Assembly (NCBI RefSeq): GCF_028331445.1
Contig: NZ_JAQMHX010000005.1
Span: forward strand, 248,001 to 312,000
Length of the DNA stretch: 64,000 nucleotides
Source of the DNA: Candidatus Phyllobacterium onerii
GTDB lineage: Bacteria > Pseudomonadota > Alphaproteobacteria > Rhizobiales > Rhizobiaceae
Reading direction: 5' to 3'
The translations under genes were made by a program, and so were the position numbers. Below the pieces are notes generated by a model. That model was not told the DNA's origin. It saw only the letters and a list, made by a program, of their open reading frames with translations, and searched no databases. This document shows positions 55,838 to 64,000 of this stretch, piece by piece. Positions within the stretch are counted from its first letter, which is position 1, and each line of letters opens with the position of its first letter.

Positions 55838-56496
55838 ATCGCGCCTCCTTTTTCAGGATTGAGAGAAATTGCAAGAACGGCTTCGATAGCGGCTATACCG
55901 GTCTCGGCCAACTCTCCTTCAGCAAAAATATCACCCGCAAGACAACCTTCAAGCCATAGCCCGTCGATAATCGCGTTGACGGCGATGGCGTGGCGGCGGG
56001 TATGAATTGGCTCAGCCGGCTTGCCGGCGGCCAGCAACGCTTCGCGGATGAGCGCTTCCAGCTCGTCGCGGAAACCAAGGTATCCGTCGCGGTGCGCCAA
56101 AGCCATGGCGGGATCAGCGTGAACCATGCCGATGAATCCCGCCCACAGGGAAAGATTGTTGGGGTCCATGATCGGTTGGCCGAGGTTGGCCTTCACGAAA
56201 GCATTGAGACGGTCACGCGGATCATCGGCGGCACTCTTCAATGCATCGCTTGCCTGAACCGTCATGCGGTTCATGACGGCGCGATAGGCAGCGCCGATAA
56301 GATCGTCCTTGGCCGGAAAGTAATAGCGGATGAGACCAGCGGTCACATCGGCGCGCAGAGCGATCTCGCGCACAGTCGCTCCTGCAAGACCGCGCTCAGC
56401 CACACATTCAAGGGTCGCCGCGATCAGATCCTCGCGGCGTTTGTCTTCGCCCTCGCGGCGGAAGCTCTTGCGTGTGGTAGAGCGGGATTCCGTCAT
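55834..56496 (-). CDS. TetR/AcrR family transcriptional regulator
   Basis: 220 residues from ATG 56496 (MTESRSTTRKSFRREGED), overlapping the upstream hydrolase stop by 4 nt. The N-terminal helix-turn-helix (about 23-70) has LIAATLECVAERGLAGATVREIALRADVTAGLIRYYFPAKDDLI. The ligand domain is of the BetI-like length and style (LSLWAGFIGMVHADPAMALA). It probably represses the operon it lies in and perhaps the divergent transporter; the inverted repeat at 57402-57417 is a candidate site. Confidence 0.9.
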   Translation of the reverse strand: MTESRSTTRKSFRREGEDKRREDLIAATLECVAERGLAGATVREIALRADVTAGLIRYYFPAKDDLIGAAYRAVMNRMTVQASDALKSAADDPRDRLNAFVKANLGQPIMDPNNLSLWAGFIGMVHADPAMALAHRDGYLGFRDELEALIREALLAAGKPAEPIHTRRHAIAVNAIIDGLWLEGCLAGDIFAEGELAETGIAAIEAVLAISLNPEKGGAI

Positions 56497-57362
56497 TGGC
56501 GCCAGACGGGGCGGGTCAGGCAGGTGGGGCCGCCTTCGCAGGCGATGCACAGGGCATCGGCTTCGAATGTGGTGACCGTGCAACCCGCAGCTTCCATGGC
56601 AGCTTTGGTCTTTTCAAAACCGGCGACGGCGATCACCTCGTAGGGTGCGGTCGGCAACACATTCAGATTAAGCCCGTTGCTCGCGGCGAACTCTTCTTCC
56701 GGTGCCACGACGAGGCGGATGCCGCGCTCCTTCAGGAGCTGGTAGAAGGCGGCAGGCAGCAGTGGTAGGTGCACCAGCGCCAGATCCTCGGCCAATGGGG
56801 AAATGATCGACATCAGATGCAGGCAGGCTTCTTCGCCATGCCAGAGCGGCAGATCGAAGCCAAGGACAGTGATGCCGAGAGGTTTCAGGATGGCTGAAAG
56901 CTGTTCGATGCCGGACTGGTTGGTGCGGACACCGCGCCCGACGGCCAAGGTCTTGCTGTCGACCCAGACGCAATCGCCGCCTTCGACGGTGCCCGGCGCT
57001 TCGATGCGGCCGAGAACAGGGACATCCATCTCGCGGTAGGTCGCGTGATGCAGATCGGGTTCATCGAGGCGCAGCTTCTTGCCCATGCGCAGGAGCACCG
57101 CGCCTTTATCGGTGACGAGCGAAGGATCATGGGTGAATATCGAATCCGAGAGCGCGTCGTTGCCGTCGCGTATCCAGGTGATGTCGGCACCGGACCGGGC
57201 GATAAGATCGGCGAAGACCTTGTGTTGTTCGGACGCACGGCGCGGATCGAACTGCGGCCCGTAGTGCCAGACGTCACGTTCGGCGCCGGCCATGACCCTG
57301 TCCGGCATGCGCATTATGACGCGTTTCAAGGGAAGGGCCATGGACTGCGAACCGAATGTCAT
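56493..57362 (-). CDS. Arginine deiminase/dimethylargininase family hydrolase
   Basis: 289 residues with the amidinotransferase (pentein) fold. Catalytic residues are in place: EGGD near 127 (VEGGDCVWVDSKTLAVG), His near 176 (PLWHGEEACLHLM) and the nucleophile Cys near 281 (GGPTCLTRP). Members hydrolyse arginine, dimethylarginine or related guanidines to citrulline plus an amine or ammonia. The length is nearer dimethylargininase (about 255-290) than arginine deiminase (about 410). ATG 57341 (MALPLKRV) is an alternative start. First gene of a four-gene operon whose members all overlap by ATGA. Confidence 0.82.
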   Translation of the reverse strand: MTFGSQSMALPLKRVIMRMPDRVMAGAERDVWHYGPQFDPRRASEQHKVFADLIARSGADITWIRDGNDALSDSIFTHDPSLVTDKGAVLLRMGKKLRLDEPDLHHATYREMDVPVLGRIEAPGTVEGGDCVWVDSKTLAVGRGVRTNQSGIEQLSAILKPLGITVLGFDLPLWHGEEACLHLMSIISPLAEDLALVHLPLLPAAFYQLLKERGIRLVVAPEEEFAASNGLNLNVLPTAPYEVIAVAGFEKTKAAMEAAGCTVTTFEADALCIACEGGPTCLTRPVWRQ

Positions 57363-57401
57363 CTTTTGGGGGTGCTCTCGAAAAATTGCTGGTCGGTGTA
57401 T

Positions 57402-57417
57402 TTATACGCTTGCATAA
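57402..57417. promoter_or_regulatory. Inverted repeat, possible TetR operator
   Basis: TTATAC-GCTT-GCATAA, two 6-bp half-sites (TTATRC) in inverted orientation, in the gap between the divergent hydrolase operon and the transporter operon. It lies 40 bp before the hydrolase start. It might equally be part of an AT-rich promoter. Tentative. Confidence 0.35.
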
Positions 57418-57536
57418 TTAGAGCGCAAGTGGTGTGATGGGCTAAATTCGGGCAATCAAGACCCATGCTGACAAAAGAGGCGGATCGAATAACTGATGAT
57501 TGAGCAAGCACGACAGCTATGCGCGGGAATCCCGGA

Positions 57537-58355
57537 ATGACGGCGAATGTAGCCGTTGCGGCGGATCCTCTCCAACCCGGCGCGGCTGAACAGGCTGAAG
57601 CTATCCACATCGAGAACCTGCACAAGCGGTTCGGCGCGCTTGAAGTGCTCAAAGGCGTTTCCATGTCCGCCAAGGACGGCGATGTCGTCGCCATGATCGG
57701 CGGCAGTGGCTCGGGTAAGTCGACATTCCTGCGCTGCATAAATTTCCTTGAAAATCCCACCAGCGGCGTCATTCGCATCAATGGCGAAGATGTCAAAATG
57801 GTCAGTGACGGCCATGGCGGCCAGGTGCCGGCCAATCGCCGCCAGATCGAGCGCATTCGGAGCCGGCTCGGCATGGTGTTCCAGAATTTCAATCTCTGGC
57901 AGCACATGACGCTGATCCAGAATGTCATCGAAGTGCCGGTGCATGTGCTTGGCATGAGGCGCGACGAGGCGATGGCCATTGGCGAGCAGCTTCTCGAGCG
58001 CGTCGGTCTTTCTGCCAAGCGCGATGTCTATCCCGCCTATATGTCCGGTGGACAGCAGCAGCGCGGCGCAATCGCGCGGGCGCTGGCCATTCAGCCGCGT
58101 GTGATGCTGTTCGACGAGCCGACATCGGCGCTCGACCCCGAGCTTGTCGGCGAGGTCCTGAAGGTTATAGCCGACCTCGCGAAAGAGGGCCGGACGATGT
58201 TGCTGGTCACCCACGAGATGAAGTTCGCCCGCGAAGTGGCGAGCCATGTGATGTACCTGCACAATGGAATCGTCGAGGAGGAAGGGCCTCCGGAACAACT
58301 ATTCGGATCGCCGAAATCTGAACGTTTGAAGCAGTTTATCCGAACTGTTTCATAA
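57537..58355 (+). CDS. Polar amino acid ABC transporter ATPase (HisP/ArtP type)
   Basis: 272 residues from ATG 57537 (MTANVAVAADP); ATG 57519 is possible but lacks a ribosome site. Walker A GGSGSGKST, Q-loop GMVFQNFNLWQHMT, signature MSGGQQQRGAIARAL, Walker B VMLFDEPTSALDPE and the H-loop THEMKFAREV, which is typical of the polar amino acid class. First gene of the transporter operon, divergent from the arginine catabolic genes. Confidence 0.94.
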   Translation: MTANVAVAADPLQPGAAEQAEAIHIENLHKRFGALEVLKGVSMSAKDGDVVAMIGGSGSGKSTFLRCINFLENPTSGVIRINGEDVKMVSDGHGGQVPANRRQIERIRSRLGMVFQNFNLWQHMTLIQNVIEVPVHVLGMRRDEAMAIGEQLLERVGLSAKRDVYPAYMSGGQQQRGAIARALAIQPRVMLFDEPTSALDPELVGEVLKVIADLAKEGRTMLLVTHEMKFAREVASHVMYLHNGIVEEEGPPEQLFGSPKSERLKQFIRTVS

Positions 58356-58414
58356 GTGACTAAAAGCAATACAGGGAGCAACCCTGGGGAACAGTTGAAC
58401 CAATGGAGATGAGA

Positions 58415-59197
58415 ATGAAGTCTTTTCTGAAAACAACGGCAGCAGCCGTTGTGCTTGTGGTTGCCGGCCTTGGCGCAGCCAATGCCGAGCAGGTCAAGGT
58501 TGGCATCGCCGCCGAACCCTATCCGCCTTTCGCGGCGCCCGATGCATCCGGCAAATGGCAGGGCTGGGAAATCGACATCGCCATGGCAATGTGCGAGGCG
58601 GCCAAGCTTGATTGCGTCATCACGCCGGTTTCGTGGGACGGTATCATTCCGGCGCTGACGACGAAGAAGATCGACATCATCGCAGCTTCGATGTCGATCA
58701 CCGCGGAACGCGAGAAGACGATCGATTTTTCGGACAAGTACTACAATACCCCGACGTTGATTCTCGGCTCCAAGGACGAGAAGATGGACGCGACACCCGA
58801 AGGTCTGAAGGGCAAGATCCTTGGCGTGCAGGTTTCGACCGTGCACCAGGCCTATGCGAAGAAGCATTTCGCTGACACTGGCGCCGAGATCAAGGAATAT
58901 CAGACGCAGGATGAGGCCAACCAGGATCTGGCAGCCGGACGTATCGACGCCACCCAGGCCGATGGACTGGCGCTGCAAACCTTTGCTGACACGCCTGAAG
59001 GCAAGGCTTGCTGCGACATCAAGGGCAAGGTCGCCGATGATCTGGATATCCTTGGACCTGGCGTTGGCGTTGGCCTGCGCAAGGGCGACACTGCGATGAA
59101 GGAAAAGTTCAACGCGGCGATCAAAGAAATCAGGGCCAACGGGAAGTATGACGAAATCTCGAAGAAGTACTTCACCATCGACATGTATGGCGGCTGA
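58415..59197 (+). CDS. Polar amino acid ABC substrate-binding protein (ArgT/HisJ type)
   Basis: 260 residues; ATG 58415 with GGAGATGAGA upstream. Signal peptide TAAAVVLVVAGLGAANA. The SBP family 3 domain has VGIAAEPYPPFAAPDASGKWQG, GWEIDIAMAMCEAAKL, DIIAASMSITAEREKTIDFSDKYY, and GRIDATQADGLAL. Ligands are basic or polar amino acids; the neighbouring genes suggest arginine or a derivative. A strong hairpin follows its stop, probably lowering expression of the permeases relative to this protein. Confidence 0.92.
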   Translation: MKSFLKTTAAAVVLVVAGLGAANAEQVKVGIAAEPYPPFAAPDASGKWQGWEIDIAMAMCEAAKLDCVITPVSWDGIIPALTTKKIDIIAASMSITAEREKTIDFSDKYYNTPTLILGSKDEKMDATPEGLKGKILGVQVSTVHQAYAKKHFADTGAEIKEYQTQDEANQDLAAGRIDATQADGLALQTFADTPEGKACCDIKGKVADDLDILGPGVGVGLRKGDTAMKEKFNAAIKEIRANGKYDEISKKYFTIDMYGG

Positions 59198-59206
59198 TTG
59201 AGTTTG

Positions 59207-59239
59207 GGCCGGCGTTGGGTTTCCAACTCCGGCCTTTTT
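59207..59239 (+). terminator. Intra-operon terminator/attenuator after the binding-protein gene
   Basis: Outer stem GGCCGG/CCGGCC (59207-59212 and 59229-59234) and inner stem GTTGG/CCAAC (59214-59218 and 59223-59227), then TTTTT. It lies between the binding protein and the first permease gene, 9 nt past the stop. Confidence 0.8.
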
Positions 59240-59279
59240 ATTGTTCGAAACCCGCATTTGACGCTGAATCGAGGACGGC

Positions 59280-60032
59280 TTGGCCGACGCATCGATTATC
59301 CCCGCCGGAATTACCGGCATGTTCGATCTTCTATCTCCTGTTGCGCCAGGGTGGGGTGCCAATCTCTTGCGCGGGCTGGTGCGGTCGCTGCAGATCGCGT
59401 TCGGCGCGTTCGGCATGGGCCTGATTATCGGAACATTCGGCTCATACGCGAAACTATATGGCGGTCCGATCGCACGCGACCTGGCGGCAGTCTACACGAC
59501 GCTGGTACGGGCAATTCCCGAACTGGTGATGATTATCCTGCTCTATTACGCGGGAACGGACCTGATCAATCGTATCCTTGAGGGATTGGGGTATCAGCGC
59601 GTCGATATCAGTGGTCTCGTCGCCGGTATCGTCGTGCTCGGCTTTGTGCAGGGCGCGTATGCGACGGAAGTGCTGCGCGGCGCAATCAAAGCCATCCCGC
59701 AAGGCGAGATCGAGGCGGCGAGGGCCTACGGCATGTCGCCTGTGCTGATGATGCGCCGCGTCACGCTGCCGGCCATGCTGCCGCACGCGTTGCCCGGACT
59801 TGCCAATCTCTGGCTCATTTCGACGAAGGATACAGCGCTGCTTGCAGTGGTTGGCTTCAGCGAACTGACACTGGAAACACGGCAGGCTGCCGGGACGACG
59901 AAAGCCTACATGACGTTCTACCTCGCCGCCGGTGCGCTCTATCTGTTCATTACGCTGTTCTCCAGTGTCATCCTGGAATGGGTTGAGAAACGTGCGCGGC
60001 GCGGCATGCCTTCCGTGAAGGAGGCGCGCTGA
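59280..60032 (+). CDS. Polar amino acid ABC permease (HisQ type)
   Basis: 250 residues, TTG start with GAGG 5-6 nt upstream. Five or so membrane segments; the inner-membrane motif is EAARAYGMSPVLMMRRVTLPAML (EAA loop), and LVRAIPELVMIILLYYAG is typical of the family. A 1-nt overlap (TGATG) joins it to the second permease gene. Confidence 0.93.
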   Translation: MADASIIPAGITGMFDLLSPVAPGWGANLLRGLVRSLQIAFGAFGMGLIIGTFGSYAKLYGGPIARDLAAVYTTLVRAIPELVMIILLYYAGTDLINRILEGLGYQRVDISGLVAGIVVLGFVQGAYATEVLRGAIKAIPQGEIEAARAYGMSPVLMMRRVTLPAMLPHALPGLANLWLISTKDTALLAVVGFSELTLETRQAAGTTKAYMTFYLAAGALYLFITLFSSVILEWVEKRARRGMPSVKEAR

Positions 60033-60883
60033 TGTCCAATGCGCTTGGCGAAACCGAAATCGAAGTCCCGATCGAGACCTTTCCGATTCACAAGGAAAAG
60101 GACGCAAGCAGTCTGGCAAGTAAGCTGCCGCCGCATCGCATCGTGCTTATTCTGATCGGGTTGGCGCTTGTGGCTTCGGCGGCGTTGTTCATGCGTTGGG
60201 ACTGGCTGCCGCAATATGGCGGTCTGATCTTGCAGGGTCTGTGGCGGACGATCTGGATACTGGTCGTGACGGTCGTCCTTGGTTTCCTGCTGGCGGTTCC
60301 CCTGGGATTGGCGCAGGCATCCGGCCCGGCGTTCCTAGCTATTCCGGCGCGTGCGTTCTGCACTGTCATTCGCGGTACGCCGCTGCTCGTCCAGCTTTGG
60401 CTGCTCTATTACGGCCTCGGGTCGCTGTTCCCGCAATATCCCTGGATCCGGGGATCCGAGCTCTGGCCTTACCTGCGGCAGGCGTGGCCCTATGCGGTCC
60501 TTGCCCTGACGCTGTCCTACGCCGGTTATGAGGGCGAAGTGATGCGGGGTGCCTTTGCGGGTGTTCCCAAGGGGCAGCTGGAGTCCGCGCGCGCTTTCGG
60601 CATGCCGCGCTTTACCATCTTCCGCCGTATCTGGCTGCCGCAAGCCATTCACAGGGCGCTGCCGACACTGGCAGGCGAAGCCGTGCTGCAGCTGAAATCC
60701 ACACCGTTGGTCGCGACGATTACCGTTGTCGATCTATACTCGGTTGCATCGCGCGTCAGGCAGGACACGTTTCTTACCTACGAACCGCTGCTTTTGCTGG
60801 CGGCGGGCTATCTCGTGATCACGGGCATCATCGTCATGCTATTCCGGCGCGTGGAAAGATTGATACCGTCGAAGCTTGGTTGA
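60032..60883 (+). CDS. Polar amino acid ABC permease (HisM type)
   Basis: 283 residues. A cytoplasmic N-terminal extension of about 35 residues is followed by five or six membrane segments. TVIRGTPLLVQLWLLYYGLG and the EAA loop ESARAFGMPRFTIFRRIWLP identify the family. Last gene of the four-gene transporter operon (ATPase, binding protein, two permeases). Confidence 0.93.
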   Translation: MSNALGETEIEVPIETFPIHKEKDASSLASKLPPHRIVLILIGLALVASAALFMRWDWLPQYGGLILQGLWRTIWILVVTVVLGFLLAVPLGLAQASGPAFLAIPARAFCTVIRGTPLLVQLWLLYYGLGSLFPQYPWIRGSELWPYLRQAWPYAVLALTLSYAGYEGEVMRGAFAGVPKGQLESARAFGMPRFTIFRRIWLPQAIHRALPTLAGEAVLQLKSTPLVATITVVDLYSVASRVRQDTFLTYEPLLLLAAGYLVITGIIVMLFRRVERLIPSKLG

Positions 60884-61075
60884 GCGTTTTCTGGTGGTGG
60901 CGCAAATGACGGGACTTATGTCGCAAGTGTTGGAGGCGTGTCGCTGAGCAGATGCGCATAGTGTGGGCAAAAGGAACACCTCGCAAAAGACGAGAAAATG
61001 GGACGCGTATCACCGGCGGTGCAAAGCCGGTGAGCATTCGCCATTTTCGACTCTTTGACGAGGCGAAGGGTGATA

Positions 61076-63079
61076 ATGCGGACAGTCGAGACTTTTCAGC
61101 ATAATATCCACGAGCACGCCGATATGGGCATCATCCTGCCTGACGGCTGCCGACTTTCGGCGAGAGTCTGGATGCCAGACGGTGCCGAGCAGACCCCGGT
61201 TCCTGCAATTCTCGAATTTCTCCCTTATCGCAAACGCGATGGCACCACCGCCCGGGACAACCTCACGCATCCATATTTCGCTGGCCACGGGTACGCCTGC
61301 CTGCGCATCGACATGCGCGGCAATGGCGATTCCGAAGGGCTGATGGAGGACGAGTATTCCGAGCAGGAACTGGCCGACGCCTGCGAGGTGATCAAGTGGA
61401 TAGCAGCGCAGTCCTGGTCGACCGGCAAGGTCGGCATGATGGGCATATCCTGGGGCGGCTTCAATTCGCTGCAGGTGGCGGCGCTGCAGCCGGAAGCGTT
61501 GAAGGCGATCATCACGCTTTGCTCGACCGATGACCGTTATGCCGACGATATTCACTATAAGGGCGGCCTGCTGCTGAACGAAAATCTCGGCTGGGGCGCA
61601 ACGATGCTTGCCTACTCGTCGCGCGCACCAGACCCGGCGCTCGCTGGCGAGAAATGGCGCGATATGTGGCTCGACCGGCTCGACAACGAGCCTTTCCTGC
61701 CGACCGTCTGGCTGAACCATCAGACGCGCGACGCCTATTGGCAGCGCGGTTCGGTCTGCGAGGACTTTTCGGCGATCAAGGCGGCGACACTGGCCGTGGG
61801 CGGTTGGGGCGATGCGTACAAGAATGCCGTGCCGCGGCTGATGGCGGGCATAACCGCGCCGGTCAAGGGCATCATCGGGCCCTGGGTGCACAAATATCCG
61901 CACTTTGCCGTGCCGGAACCGCGCATCGGCTTCCTGCAGGAGGCGCTGCGCTGGTGGGATCGCTGGCTCAAGGATATCGATACCGGCGTCGAGAACGATC
62001 CGGCCTATCGTGGTTATCTGATGGATTCGGTGCGCCCAAGGAGTTGGTACACGGAACGTCCGGGTCGCTGGATTGCCGAACAGGAATGGCCATCGAAGGC
62101 GATTGCTCCCGAAGTGCTGCATCTGCAAGCCGACAAATCCCTTGCCGCCGAGGTATCTGACGGCTTTTCCCATCTCGTGGCGTCGCCGCAGGATTGCGGC
62201 ATGATGGGCGGCGAATATTGCGCGATCTGGCTCGGACCGGAAATGCCCGGCGACCAGCGCCGCGACGATGCGCTGTCGGTTTGCTATGGCACGGTTCTGG
62301 ACAAGCCCATCGATATTGTCGGCGCGCCGGAGATCAAATTGACGCTGTCGAGCGACAAGCCGGTTGCTATGGTCGCGGTGCGGCTTTGCGATGTGCATCC
62401 GGATGGTGCGTCGACCCGCATCACCTATGGCGTATTCAATCTGTGCCATCGCAGCGGGCACGACAAGCCGGAGCCGCTTGTGCCGGGAGAAGCGATCGAC
62501 ATCCGCTTCAAGCTTGACGATATTGCCTATCGCATACCGGCCGGGCACATATTGCGGGTGGCCGTCTCGTCGTCCTATTGGCCGATGGTCTGGCCCTCAC
62601 CGGAAAGTGTAAGCCTCACGATAGAGGGTGGGCAGATCAGCGTTCCTTCGCGGGAGCTGGCGACAGGCGACGAATGGACCTTTCCGGAGCCGGAAGCCGC
62701 GTCGCCGTGGCAGCTTGAAACCTTGCGCACCGGCGGCAACAGCCGGTCGATCGAACATGATCAGGTCACAGGCAAGATCAGTCTGGTGATTGAAGACGAT
62801 TTCGGCGAAGCGCGAGACAAGGATCATGGACTGATCCATGGCGGCGTTGCGCGCGAGCGCTGGGAAATCAACGCCGACGATCCACTTTCCGCCTATGGCG
62901 AAACTCATTGGACCGAGATTTCAGGGCGCGACAACTGGCGCATCCGCACCGAGACTTTCACGACGATGCGGTCTGACAAGCACAATTTCTATCTGACTGG
63001 GCGCATCGAAGCATACGAAAACGACAATGCGGTGTTCGAGCGCGATTTTACCGAGACGATTGCACGCAATCACATCTGA
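61076..63079 (+). CDS. CocE/NonD family hydrolase (X-Pro dipeptidyl-peptidase S15 type)
   Basis: 667 residues; ATG 61076 (MRTVETFQHN) with GAAGGG upstream. The catalytic alpha/beta domain (about 20-330) has VPAILEFLPYRKRDGT, IDMRGNGDSEGLM and nucleophile GISWGGFNSLQ; the His is probably in GPWVHKYPHF. A C-terminal jelly-roll domain (about 370-540) has APEIKLTLSSDKPVAMVAVRL. The family hydrolyses esters or amides such as N-acyl and prolyl bonds. Here it sits beside a peptide transporter, so a peptide or amide substrate is plausible. Confidence 0.9.
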   Translation: MRTVETFQHNIHEHADMGIILPDGCRLSARVWMPDGAEQTPVPAILEFLPYRKRDGTTARDNLTHPYFAGHGYACLRIDMRGNGDSEGLMEDEYSEQELADACEVIKWIAAQSWSTGKVGMMGISWGGFNSLQVAALQPEALKAIITLCSTDDRYADDIHYKGGLLLNENLGWGATMLAYSSRAPDPALAGEKWRDMWLDRLDNEPFLPTVWLNHQTRDAYWQRGSVCEDFSAIKAATLAVGGWGDAYKNAVPRLMAGITAPVKGIIGPWVHKYPHFAVPEPRIGFLQEALRWWDRWLKDIDTGVENDPAYRGYLMDSVRPRSWYTERPGRWIAEQEWPSKAIAPEVLHLQADKSLAAEVSDGFSHLVASPQDCGMMGGEYCAIWLGPEMPGDQRRDDALSVCYGTVLDKPIDIVGAPEIKLTLSSDKPVAMVAVRLCDVHPDGASTRITYGVFNLCHRSGHDKPEPLVPGEAIDIRFKLDDIAYRIPAGHILRVAVSSSYWPMVWPSPESVSLTIEGGQISVPSRELATGDEWTFPEPEAASPWQLETLRTGGNSRSIEHDQVTGKISLVIEDDFGEARDKDHGLIHGGVARERWEINADDPLSAYGETHWTEISGRDNWRIRTETFTTMRSDKHNFYLTGRIEAYENDNAVFERDFTETIARNHI

Positions 63080-63214
63080 CTTTGAACGCTGTATCTGCAG
63101 CGTTGTCTTAAATACCAAACTTAAAGGGTTGAAATTTACGGATATCAGGTCGCATAATTCACAAAAACCAGAATTGGGACGCCGGGCGTCGCAAGCAGAA
63201 GAAGGGGAATAGAT

Positions 63215-64000
63215 ATGTCAAACGAACTCGATTATCTCAGCCGCAGGGTTGCACTTGGCAAGCTTTCGCGCCGCGACTTTCTCGGCCGCGCCGCGGCACT
63301 TGGTGTCACCACCGTCTTCGCCAACTCCCTGCTTTCAAGTGCCGCGCTTGCCGAAGGTCCGGTCAAGGGCGGAACGTTGAAAGCCGGCATGCAGGGCGGC
63401 GCTTCCACTGACAGTCTTGATCCTGCGACGTGGCAGAGCCAGGTCCCCTACAAGTTCGGCCGCCAGTGGGGCGAACAGCTCGTGGAAATCCAACCCGACG
63501 GCAAGCTCAATCCGAAGCTCGCAACGGAATGGGGTTCTTCGGACGATGCCAAGGTCTGGACCTTCAAGATCCGCAAGGGTGTGCAGTTCCATGACGGCAA
63601 GGAGATGACGCCGGACGATGTCGTCGCCACGATGGAACGTCACTCGGATGCCAATTCGAAATCCGGCGCCCTCGGCATCATGGGCGGCATCGAAAGCGTG
63701 AAGAAAGACGGCGATACTGTTGTTTTCACACTGAAAGAAGCAAATGCCGATCTACCGTTCCTGATGGACGACTACCATCTTATGATCCAGCCGGGCGGCG
63801 GTAAGGACAAGCCGACTGCAGGTATCGGTACGGGACCATACAAGGTGGTGACCGATGAGCCGGGCGTTCGTCATATCGGGACGAAATTCCCGAACTACTG
63901 GGACGGCGACAAGCGTGGCCACGCCGAGCAGATCGAAATCATCGTCATCAACGACGCGACTGCCCGCACCGCGGCTCTGCAGTCCGGCCAGGTACACATG
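63215..64000 (+). CDS. Tat-exported peptide-type ABC substrate-binding protein, 5' part
   Basis: 262 residues before the window ends; full length would be about 520. ATG 63215 with AAGGGG upstream. A twin-arginine signal (LSRRDFLGRAAALGVTTVFA, ending ALA) is followed by the SBP family 5 start GGTLKAGMQGGASTDSLDPAT, VWTFKIRKGVQFHDGKEMTPDDVVATMERH and GIGTGPYKVVTDEPG. Binds oligopeptides, nickel chelates or opine-like compounds. Probably the first gene of a Dpp/Opp-type operon continuing past the edge and linked to the CocE/NonD hydrolase. Confidence 0.9.
   Translation, partial: MSNELDYLSRRVALGKLSRRDFLGRAAALGVTTVFANSLLSSAALAEGPVKGGTLKAGMQGGASTDSLDPATWQSQVPYKFGRQWGEQLVEIQPDGKLNPKLATEWGSSDDAKVWTFKIRKGVQFHDGKEMTPDDVVATMERHSDANSKSGALGIMGGIESVKKDGDTVVFTLKEANADLPFLMDDYHLMIQPGGGKDKPTAGIGTGPYKVVTDEPGVRHIGTKFPNYWDGDKRGHAEQIEIIVINDATARTAALQSGQVHM

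Overview
The window looks like a chromosomal segment of an alphaproteobacterium of the order Hyphomicrobiales (Rhizobiales), most like Phyllobacteriaceae/Brucellaceae. This rests on gene neighbourhoods I know from that order: an M48 protease beside rne and amiC; an Fe-S scaffold gene, yidD and thrS in a row; folE next to hisI; cysE followed by a DUF3126 gene. RNase E also has the alphaproteobacterial insertion in its S1 domain. The genus is inference and no 16S gene is present.

Positions 1-43,000 are mostly core genome. In order they hold an M48 protease fragment, rne, amiC, pccB, gloA, a double cold-shock protein, DUF192, two alpha/beta hydrolases, cysE, gamma-carbonic anhydrase, a transglutaminase-like peptidase, PilZ and PAS proteins, rhomboid, CBS and patatin proteins. 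Then follow hisI-folE, an Fe-S scaffold, yidD, thrS, an acyltransferase, nitroreductase and flavin reductase, a MaoC/CoA-ester-lyase pair and a DUF2336 protein. A complete branched-chain 2-oxoacid dehydrogenase operon (E1a-E1b-E2-E3), ridA, parE, a DMT exporter, pccA and lipB complete this part. pccA and pccB, the two propionyl-CoA carboxylase subunits, lie about 31 kb apart. The bkd operon would feed propionyl-CoA to that enzyme.

A tRNA-Leu(GAG) at 43,058-43,142 marks the change to accessory content. First comes a sulfur/phosphate cluster (43.2-49.0 kb): a SulP anion transporter, PPK2, two small proteins, and a convergent Tat-exported sulfatase. The two outward promoter regions carry the same 19-bp element, containing the palindrome GTTAC-C-GTAAC, in opposite orientation. 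This suggests one regulator controls the whole cluster.

Positions 49.8-64 kb are catabolic. They hold a trimethylamine-dehydrogenase-like flavoenzyme with one Fe-S cysteine replaced by alanine, and an orphan betaine-type binding protein. A four-gene operon with ATGA overlaps follows (arginine-deiminase-family hydrolase, TetR regulator, AruH-like transaminase, AruI-like 2-ketoarginine decarboxylase). Divergent from it is a four-gene polar amino acid ABC transporter, then a CocE/NonD hydrolase and a truncated Tat-exported peptide-binding protein. Together these suggest uptake and breakdown of arginine or related guanidino and N-methylated compounds.

Repeats include a 270-bp MITE-like element flanked by TA (3,879-4,148), a 197-bp element with perfect 34-bp terminal inverted repeats (38,538-38,734), and four copies of a 131-144 bp palindromic element, each starting at or just after the stop codon of a plus-strand gene. 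I saw no CRISPR array, integrase, full insertion sequence or rRNA.
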